Below, piece after piece: positions 57,201 to 64,000 of a stretch of DNA of 64,000 bases. The translations under genes were made by a program, and so were the position numbers. Below the pieces are notes generated by a model. It was not told the origin of the DNA, did no database searches, and saw nothing but the letters and a program-made list of their open reading frames with translations. How positions within the stretch are numbered: the stretch's first letter is position 1; each line of letters opens with the position of its first letter. The DNA is from Saussurea involucrata. Its lineage: Eukaryota; Streptophyta; Magnoliopsida; Asterales; Asteraceae. Location of the stretch: contig CM066314.1 in NCBI GenBank assembly GCA_033807775.1, positions 40,462,001 through 40,526,000 on the forward strand, in the 5' to 3' direction.

Positions 57201-57382
57201 TAAAGTGATAATAAGTAGGGATTGGTTGTCTATAGCCAATTTCCATCATCATGGCATCCAACTCATGTACAGAGAACACATTCGTGTATACTAAATCAAC
57301 ATACTTTAACTTACCTTGAACATAACTCCTACCAGGTTTCTTAGTGAAAAAACCTCCATGATGAATCTTGAAGATAACCAAC
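54208..57382 (-). pseudogene. MuDR-like MULE transposase, disrupted
   Basis: The reading starts at the Gypsy insertion (57383) with FKIHHGGFF, the N-terminal motif of MuDR-type transposases, so the start codon lies beyond the insertion. Exon 1 runs to about 55320. It contains an 11-residue repeat array (DQVHLDATELG and variants, 56640-56930), an acidic stretch, and the catalytic region LDGAFMKGPFPGQILTAVG (first Asp) with IDSNNGTYPLA. Exons 2 (55237-54987: IVPAIAQVFP, HRFCLRHIHENMKKTW) and 3 (54905-54208) have GT-AG borders. Exon 3 carries the SWIM finger CSCRKWEITGIPCKH and a zinc knuckle CLKYRQQGHNSRSC whose second Cys is Tyr. There are frameshifts near 56060 and at about 55391 (one base short after DSWTWF). 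Each is disabling by itself. Confidence 0.9.
56640..56930 (-). repeat. Coding minisatellite inside MULE transposase
   Basis: Five 33-bp units (protein DQVQHNATEIG, DQVHLNATELG, DQVHLDATELG and variants) are followed by two 54-bp units carrying an added DHNHVNVM. Length changes are multiples of three, so the frame is kept. Confidence 0.9.
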
Positions 57383-58741
57383 TGACACGGGGTTTTGACA
57401 CCCCGCGAATCTTGCCGCAAGTGTACGGGTCGAAGTCAAGTAATAGTACTTGAGAAAGTACGAGTATCGAATCACGGGGAACTAGGAACTAAGTATCACA
57501 ATTACTATAAGCTCTATTAACTGAACTGTCAAATTAAGAGATTGGTTTTAGACTACTTAATTGTACTAAATAAAATCAAATCAAACACAAGACAAACAGA
57601 ACAGCTTTGAAGACTTTGATAGAGAGAAAAGTTGAGGGTTGGAAATCCTCAGATTATACACATGCAAACAATCGACTCAAAACAGTTACCAGTTAATCCC
57701 CTTAATGATTCCCAAATCTTTTAAGATCACCGTCGTTTTCTTTCGATCAACAACGGATTTTATTTTGAAAAGGATAAGTTCAATCTCTCGATCTCACTTA
57801 TGGGTTCCAAAACACATTAAGTACTCGATTTATGTTAAATTGGCTAGATTTTATCTCTCGATATCAACCTAACGGTTTAAATGGGACTAAAGCCTACTCG
57901 GTATATCTCTATCACCTTTTTGGGCTTTAGGCATGCAATTTCTAATTCTAAATAGCAATCAATCCTCGCGAACTTAATTACTAACAATGAATCAATTGTA
58001 AATTGGCCAAATTCACAAATGCATTAAGAACGAAATCATATGCTTCATTAATTAAGGAAAACTGATAAAAGTTCAGATCAATTCGTTACATGCTACAAAC
58101 CGAATTCATTCCAACCCCCAACACGAACCGGTTAGTTCATGTCGGTGATGGATTCAAACATAAGAGGAAAGGATGCAAAAGTGTATGTAAACATGATTAA
58201 TAGCGAAAGATGAAATCGTGATAAAAGTGATGAGAACTCCCTCCTCTCGTGTCCGTCCCTACGTTCCGTGATGAATGTATCCGTGATCGGCTCTCTAACG
58301 TGGCTTCGAGGACTCCGAAAAATCGCCCAAAGTCGCCCCTCAACTGCTCCCGATCGTCTGCCGTAAGAATGATATCGAATAATGACCTAAACCCCAGAAA
58401 ATAAAGCTGATTTTCGACAAACAGTGACTTACGCGACTTGCCACGCGACTTGCAAGTCGCAGGCTAAGTCGCGCATATGCTTTTTGCTGTGTGGGTCGAT
58501 TTCAGGTTCGCGGGTCGGGTCCTGGTTCGATCGCGGGTCTTGGGCTTGGCTTTTGGGCTCCCGTTAGGCTTCGTTTTGACTCGTTTTGGGCTCTTTTTAG
58601 CTTCTTTCTCAAGGAATGCCGCCTTTTAGCTAACCTGCATAATTCACTAGATAAACCGTAAAATACACGCCTTTTTACTTGAATCCAAGCCAATCTCGTT
58701 GGTTTGAGAACTGAAAATAACGCCAAGAAGTGGCGTTATCA
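57383..58741 (-). repeat. 3' LTR of Gypsy element
   Basis: It begins TGACACGGGGTTTTGACACC and ends AAGTGGCGTTATCA. It contains the perfect palindrome GCGACTTGCAAGTCGC at 58445-58460, also found in the internal region at 60677. The 77-residue frames seen in both LTR copies are not genes. Confidence 0.92.
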
Positions 58742-60942
58742 ACAACCCCAAACCGAGCGTTGCTTGTCCCCAAGCAAATTAGCGATAAAATAGAATAAAA
58801 GCACACAGTGAATTTAGTAATGACTGCATAATTCCCAATCGGTACCAAGTGATGCATCGGTGATTTCCCATACCCGTGAATGTCTATCTCACTCTCGCCT
58901 TATTCTTATTTCGTTTGATCTATGACCTTCCATTGGGAGTTGAACTCGTGACTGTTCCGATTACGTTAAGGTTAGAATAAGTCCAAACATACTAGGGAAA
59001 AACATTTCGCCTTGACCCTACCTCACGGGATACTCTCTTTGCACTCGAACCTAGGTTATCGCTCGTGTTGTCATGTTTACGGAGGTTATGTACAAGAATA
59101 CTCAAATTATTACATGACAACTCTAAAGAAAGACGCACAAATGTCCAAAGGTTTGATCTCAGAAAGAATTAAGTAGCAAGACAGGGAATATCGATGAGGG
59201 TGGTCGTATACCGTAATCACATCTTCCAAAAGATCATCCAGGTCTTTACACGGGTTGTAATGGGGCTAGGGCTATGGTTGAGAAATGAAGGGTAAAATGG
59301 TTCAAAAATCCTCGGTGTGTCAATCTTTGGCAATTCCTGAACTCTCGTTGCTTCACATTTGCTTACTTGGCCCTTTTTGTCACTATTGGAGTCGCTTTGA
59401 CTCTCTTATTTTGCAGCTCTAACTATCATCTAAATAACTGTTTTTTTTTACTTCATTGGTCCTCTTTTCTGCTTCTCGGGTTACATTGACCCATTTTATT
59501 CTCATGACTGGCCTATTCTATTCTTTTCTGCTCTATCTCGAGTAGTTCATTACTGTTTCCGATTGACACACTTTCGGATAAGGGTTGGCTAAGGCTTTTG
59601 GCTAAAGGTTTAATGGTGGGTTTAGAAAGAATTAAGGTGCGTGTTTGGCTGCAAAAGGGGTTATGGATACACACAAATGGGTGAAAGGGAACGATAGCTA
59701 AAAATGGTTTAAAAATAAAACACATAATGCCTGGAATCATATCTTAAGGTCCACACGATACGGTCTATTCTACCCTTACCTAATATCCCGATGTTCGTCT
59801 TTGCTACTCAATGCAATAATGTAGCGAGATCATTCTACATTCACGACAAGAAATTCGAAAAGTGTATAAGAATTAAATGTATGAATCCCTCGAAATGAAA
59901 AATGTCTTTAAGGCTCAAAATCTCACTATCGGGTGGTCTCCACTAATGTCCCTAGTCATGTCCTTTCCCGGTCCTTCCCTAACGGTCACGTCACTATCAC
60001 AAGATTCTTCCCACAATGGTTGGTCTCAATCATTCAAAACAAAAGTTTTTGGCTAATGTGATCTAAATACTCAGAAATGTAGGAAATCTACGTGCATGAG
60101 CTTGGGCCCGATTGGGCAACCCCAAACCTTACCCACACATTGTCCCCAATGTGCAAGCAAAGTCGTAGGTGATGCGACTCAATCATTGTGCAGTTATTAC
60201 AGTTATCAAAAGGACGGGCAAGGCATTACATAGCAAGCATAAAGAAATCCCACTTTCTAAAATGGGCACCCCAAACCTAGGCCATGGCCTAGGTTTGCCA
60301 ATAAAAGCCAACCCCAAACCTCGGTGAAACCGAGGTTTGCACAGAGTTTAAATAATTGAGTGTGTAGATGTGAAAAAGATAAGGCACCCCAAACCTAAGT
60401 GGAACTTAGGTTTGTTGCCTCTCGTTTAACTAATACTAAAACAAACATCATACACCACTCATTAACATAAAGATTTAGAACATACCTGTTTTGCCCGGCC
60501 GGAGGATTCTTGACTGGTTGAGCATCAATCGGAGGAGACGGAGAGAACACACAAAACAAAACAAAGAAAAACAAGGCACAAGACAAAATACTGGAAAAGA
60601 AACATACAAAGCAAGAAAGGAATAAAAACTGCACGAAAAACAAAACGACGCAACAGGGACTTATGCGGTTTAGCCCGCGACTTGCAAGTCGCATGGCAAA
60701 TCGCGTAACCTACTGTTTCAGAAAACCAACAGAGGGTCCCGCGGCTTGCTGCGCGGTATACAAACCGCGTGTAAAGCCGCGTATGTCCCTGTTTCAAAAT
60801 ATTTTTGGCTTTTTCGATTTTTCGATTTTTATGGCTTTTCGGAAATGAAAACACACGCAAAGTAAAAATAAAAGAAAACAAACCTTGGTGGGTTGCCTCC
60901 CACCCAGCGCCTTATTTAAAGTCGTGGCATGACTGTGCAGTT
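58742..60942. other. Non-coding interior of the Gypsy element
   Basis: Where an autonomous Gypsy element would carry pol there is 2.2 kb without a recognisable domain. It starts with ACAACCCCAAACC, a polypurine tract GGTTTGGGGTTGT on the element strand. It includes three hairpins at 60273-60413 and CCCCAAAC/CCCCAAG words near 58760 and 60118. The short frames present have AT-rich or membrane-like composition by chance. Confidence 0.7.
60273..60413. repeat. Three related hairpins with different stems
   Basis: AAACCTAGGCCA and its mirror (60273-60296, a perfect 24-base palindrome), AAACCTCGGT paired with ACCGAGGTTT (60316-60338) and AAACCTAAGT paired with ACTTAGGTTT (60391-60413) share the outer AAACCT/AGGTTT. 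They differ in the inner stem, and every change is matched on the other arm. The last two have 3-base centres. Confidence 0.9.
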
Positions 60943-63222
60943 TCAACTTGGCTCAGTATCCGCAGACTCGAATCGCCCACACTTGCGATTCCCCGCGGAT
61001 TGTTCCCTCTTTACTTGACCTTTACCATCTCTAGATCTGCACTGTCCACTCTCGAACATCTTGAAGTTTACCTTCTCGCCACCAACTCTGAAGGTAATCT
61101 CTCCTTCCTCCATGTCTATTAATGCTCGACTCGTGTCCATGAAGGACCTCCCCAAAATCAGCGGGACTTCCTCATCTTCATCTATGTCGATGACCACGAA
61201 ATCTACCGGGAAGTAGAACTTACCAACTTTGATCAGCACGTCTTCAATCACCCCGTATGGATACCTTATCGATCTGTCCGCGAGCTTGAGTGTCATGTAT
61301 GTTGGGCTCACCTCTCCCAATCCGAGTTTCCAGAAAACAGATAACGGCATTAAATTAATACTCGCCCCTAAATCACATAACACTTTATTAAAACTAAGAT
61401 CCCCAATTTGAATAGGGATTGAAAAACTCCCTGGGTCTTTGAGCTTCTGGGGAAGCTTATTCTGGAAGATGGCACTACACTCTTCAGTGAGTGTAACTGT
61501 GGATTGATGATCGATCGCCCTCTTTTTGGAAAGGATCTCTTTCATGAATTTCATGTAAGAGGGCATTTGGGTGAGAGCATCTGCAAAAGGGATATTGATC
61601 GTTAGCTTTTTAAATACTTCAATAAATTTAGAAAAATTGACCTGATCCTTATTTGCTTTCAGCCTGCTCGGGTAAGGTACTCTTGGTGCTGCCTGCTTGA
61701 CCGGTGGTGTCACTTCTTTCTTCTTCGGTTCACTTTCCTCGCTTTCTTCAGCTTCAACTTCCTTCACCTTCTCAACCTCTTTTTCCTCAGGCTCGACTTC
61801 CCTTGCTGGCTTCCCATTCAGTTCTTTGCCATTTCTCAGATAGATGGCATTACAATTCTCTTGGTTCCTCTTTTCGGCCATGCTTGGAAATGTGCCAGGT
61901 GGTCGGTTTTGTAGGGCTTCCGAAATCTGCCCCACTTGCCTCTCGAGAATTCTGATTGAGGCTGTATTTTGATCAGTTGCGGCTTTTACCGTGTTGATCG
62001 TGCTCGCTAATCCCTCGACCGTGCTGTCCATTTTTGACATGAACTTCATGATCATCTCTTCTAATCCCGGTTTCTTCTCCATCGAGGGTCCTTCATTCCT
62101 TTGGTGAAAACCTGGAAGACGGTACACATTATTAGTTTGAGCAAAATTAGAAGAGTTAGAAAAATTACCTGACTGTGGTTGACCGGGCTGATTCCATGAA
62201 AGATTGGGATGCTTCTTCCATCCCTCATTATAGGTGTTCGAGAAAGGATCGTTTCTCGGTTGGTTCCGGTTTGACACAAAGTGAATCTGGTCAGGTTCTT
62301 GAAGATTTCCTCCATTCAGCTGATTCGTGAGAGAGGCTAGTTGAGCTTTCAGTTCATTCACCTCATTACTCTCTTGGACACTTGCAACTCGTCTTACCGC
62401 TGATCTCGGAGTAGAGAAACTATGTTCGGCCAAGTTCTCAATCAGCTCGCACGCTTCCTCATACGACTTGTCCATTAGTGCTCCACCCGCGGCAGCCGTG
62501 ATGTCGTTCTTAAATTGCGGGTGAAGTCCACTGAAGAAGGTCTGGATGATGACCCAGCCTTGTAGCCCATGATGAGGACACTTATTGATCATGTCCTTGT
62601 AACGTTCCCACGCCTCATATAACGTTTCTTGATCCCATTGAGAAAAATGGGTGATTTCCGCCATCAGTTGGGCGGTCCTGCTAGGTGGGAAGTACTTCTG
62701 GAGGAAGGCAGCCTTCAGTTGTGCCCAAGTAGTGATCTGATCTGACGGTAGGCCTTCTATCCATATTTCAGCTCGACCTTTTAATGAAAAACTGAACAGC
62801 CTCAGTTTGATTGCGTTCTCCTCCATCCCGTTGATCTTGAAGGTGCTACAAATGCGCTCGAAAGCTCGGAGATGAGCGTGAGGATCTTCGGTCGGTGCTC
62901 CTCCATATTGATTTTGCTGCATCATTACGATGGTGCTCGGCTTTATTTCGAAATAGTTAGCCGCATTGGTAGGTGGTTGAATGCCTATCCGTGCGGCCGC
63001 CATATTAGGATCGGCAAATGACCGCATCGGAACTCTTTCCGGAGGTGGTGGTGGATTGTTGCGGCGAGGTGGAGGATCATTGCGCGGAGGTGGTCTCTCG
63101 TCGTCGGACATCTCAACTTTCAGATTTCGTCTAGCTTTCGCTTCTTTACGTAGACAACGGGCGGTTCGTTCAATTTCCGGATCAAATTGTTCGATCTCTT
63201 TTCCTCGGGTCGTCCTTGGCAT
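60943..63222 (-). CDS. gag-pro: Gypsy Gag-protease polyprotein
   Basis: The ATG at 63220-63222 (MPRTTRGKEIEQ) gives 759 codons; codons upstream in the frame are leader. Residues 118-245 are a Retrotrans_gag domain (HLRAFERICSTFKINGMEEN, KGRAEIWIEGLPSDQITTW, FLQKYFPPSRT). A coiled coil near 320-335 and a linker follow. Residues about 505-565 are Glu/Lys-rich. An aspartic protease comes last: CDLGASINLMP (catalytic Asp about 617) and VPLILGRSFM (about 688-697). No CCHC zinc knuckle is visible. The frame stops at 60943 after a hydrophilic tail (CRSRDGKGQV) without entering reverse transcriptase. It is fully open, so Gag and protease could be made and packaged by helpers. DLGAS instead of DTGAS is usual in plant Athila/Tat-type elements. 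Confidence 0.9.
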   Translation of the reverse strand: MPRTTRGKEIEQFDPEIERTARCLRKEAKARRNLKVEMSDDERPPPRNDPPPRRNNPPPPPERVPMRSFADPNMAAARIGIQPPTNAANYFEIKPSTIVMMQQNQYGGAPTEDPHAHLRAFERICSTFKINGMEENAIKLRLFSFSLKGRAEIWIEGLPSDQITTWAQLKAAFLQKYFPPSRTAQLMAEITHFSQWDQETLYEAWERYKDMINKCPHHGLQGWVIIQTFFSGLHPQFKNDITAAAGGALMDKSYEEACELIENLAEHSFSTPRSAVRRVASVQESNEVNELKAQLASLTNQLNGGNLQEPDQIHFVSNRNQPRNDPFSNTYNEGWKKHPNLSWNQPGQPQSGNFSNSSNFAQTNNVYRLPGFHQRNEGPSMEKKPGLEEMIMKFMSKMDSTVEGLASTINTVKAATDQNTASIRILERQVGQISEALQNRPPGTFPSMAEKRNQENCNAIYLRNGKELNGKPAREVEPEEKEVEKVKEVEAEESEESEPKKKEVTPPVKQAAPRVPYPSRLKANKDQVNFSKFIEVFKKLTINIPFADALTQMPSYMKFMKEILSKKRAIDHQSTVTLTEECSAIFQNKLPQKLKDPGSFSIPIQIGDLSFNKVLCDLGASINLMPLSVFWKLGLGEVSPTYMTLKLADRSIRYPYGVIEDVLIKVGKFYFPVDFVVIDIDEDEEVPLILGRSFMDTSRALIDMEEGEITFRVGGEKVNFKMFESGQCRSRDGKGQVKREQSAGNRKCGRFESADTEPS

Positions 63223-63353
63223 AAACCAAGTGGTACCTGAAAAGAAGACAGTAAAGTCAATAATCCGAAAACTGAAAGTGATGGAAAAATAACAAGAAAA
63301 GAAAATGCCCAATCTAATAGCGCGTATAGATGGTAGTGCTATTAGTTACAACT

Positions 63354-63374
63354 GGTTCCCCGGCAACGGCGCCA
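63354..63374 (-). other. Primer binding site of Gypsy element
   Basis: On the element strand it begins TGGCGCCGTTGCCGGGGA, six bases inside the 5' LTR. This is the primer site I associate with Athila/Tat-like plant Gypsy elements. The exact tRNA was not verified. Confidence 0.85.
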
Positions 63375-63380
63375 AAAACT

Positions 63381-64000
63381 TGACACGGGGTTTTGACACC
63401 CCGCGAATCTTGCCGCAAGTGTACGGGTCGAAGTCAAGTAATAGTACTTGAGAAAGTACGAGTATCGAATCACGGGGAACTAGGAACTAAGTATCACAAT
63501 TACTATAAGCTCTATTAACTGAACTGTCATATTAAGAGATTGGTTTTAGACTACTTAATTGTACTAAATAAAATCAAATCAAACACAAGACAAACAGAAC
63601 AGCTTTGAAGACTTTGATAGAGAGAAAAGTTGAGGGTTGGAAATCCTCAGATTATACACATGCAAACAATCGACTCAAAACAGTTACCAGTTAATCCCGT
63701 TAATGATTCCCAAATCTTTTAAGATCACCGTCGTTTTCTTTCGACCAACAACGGATTTTATTTTGAAAAGGATAAGTTCAATCTCTCGATCTCACTTATG
63801 GGTTCCAAAACACATTAAGTACTCGATTTATGTTAAATTGGCTAGATTTTATCTCTCGATATCAACCTAACGGTTTAAATGGGACTAAAGCCTACTCGGT
63901 ATATCTCTATCACCTTTTTGGGCTTTAGGCATGCAATTTCTAATTCTAAATTACAATCAATCCTCGCGAACTTAATTACTAACAATGAATCAATTGTAAA
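63381..64000 (-). repeat. 5' LTR of Gypsy element, cut by window end
   Basis: It aligns base for base with 57383-58002 at an offset of 5998. The remaining ~740 bp and the outer target duplication lie outside the window. Confidence 0.92.

Larger units (their letters stand above)
53009..57382. mobile_element. MuDR-like MULE with transposase and GRF zinc-finger gene, truncated by Gypsy insertion
   Basis: The left terminus GAGTAAATTACATAAATCG, with GTCCCTGTGGTATGG and GTCCCTGTGGTTCG behind it, has the same design as the termini at 42566 and 43904. The element starts 20 bp right of the outer MULE. A small plus-strand gene (53301-53653) and the minus-strand transposase (54208-57382) converge. The right part, including the transposase promoter and right terminus, lies beyond the Gypsy element inserted at 57383 and outside the window, so the target duplication cannot be checked. 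Confidence 0.82.
57383..64000 (-). mobile_element. Young Gypsy-type element with gag-protease only (TR-GAG-like)
   Basis: The 3' LTR is 57383-58741 (1359 bp, TGACACGG...GTTATCA). Its partner starts at 63381 and runs off the window. Over the 620 bases shared I count about five differences (under 1%). The minus-strand order is 5' LTR, primer site, gag-protease ORF, 2.2 kb without coding, polypurine tract, 3' LTR. Reverse transcriptase, RNase H and integrase are absent. It is inserted at the beginning of the MULE transposase. The right target duplication is outside the window. Confidence 0.9.

Noticed and set aside
57639..57872. 77-residue frame repeated at 63637-63870
   Set aside because: It is duplicated only because both copies are the same LTR; no known protein.

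Overview
The window is nuclear DNA from a flowering plant. The evidence is plant-type LTR retrotransposons, plant MULE, PIF/Harbinger and hAT-like transposons, a plastid psaA fragment in the nucleus, and fragments of plant genes split by GT-AG introns. Several retroelement proteins, above all the large extra ORF of the Copia element, resemble families I associate with Asteraceae (daisy family). That placement is inference. I found no complete host gene, rRNA, tRNA or CRISPR array. Almost everything recognisable is transposon or transposon-carried.

Region by region. 1-2870: a C-rich hairpin-bounded low-complexity block, a degraded psaA insert (about 1474-1936) and otherwise unremarkable AT-rich DNA. 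2871-15293: a young Copia element of Sirevirus type on the minus strand (202-bp LTRs differing at one base, 5-bp TSD GTAAC), with gag, a broken pol lacking the integrase core, and a very long extra ORF in the envelope-like position. GC-rich hairpin arrays precede both gag and this extra ORF. 15299-18240: remnants of Gypsy elements. 18583-23617: PIF/Harbinger-type elements (TTA duplications), one holding a B-box zinc-finger fragment and sitting inside a decayed MULE-like element. 23631-28500: a wrecked Gypsy element split by a 2.9-kb solo LTR. 29265-29905: an old ~145-bp tandem repeat.

29913-52989 appears to be one old MULE that captured exons of an ERMP1-like M28 peptidase gene (Pack-MULE) and was then loaded with later insertions. 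These are a Harbinger-type element (30080-42524), which itself holds an 11-kb two-gene MULE (FAR1-type transposase plus ULP1-like protease), and three short MULE derivatives with perfect 9-bp target duplications (42566-43840, 43904-45104, 52022-52924). 53009-57382 is a second two-gene MULE (MuDR-like transposase plus a GRF zinc-finger/transmembrane protein). It is interrupted at the start of its transposase by a young Gypsy-type element (57383 to beyond 64000) that encodes only Gag and protease.

Both autonomous-type MULEs have the same layout: a transposase on the minus strand and a smaller accessory gene on the plus strand, converging tail to tail, as mudrA and mudrB do in maize MuDR. Both transposases carry disabling lesions. 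The two young retrotransposons also lack functions needed to move alone, so recent activity here implies helper enzymes supplied in trans.
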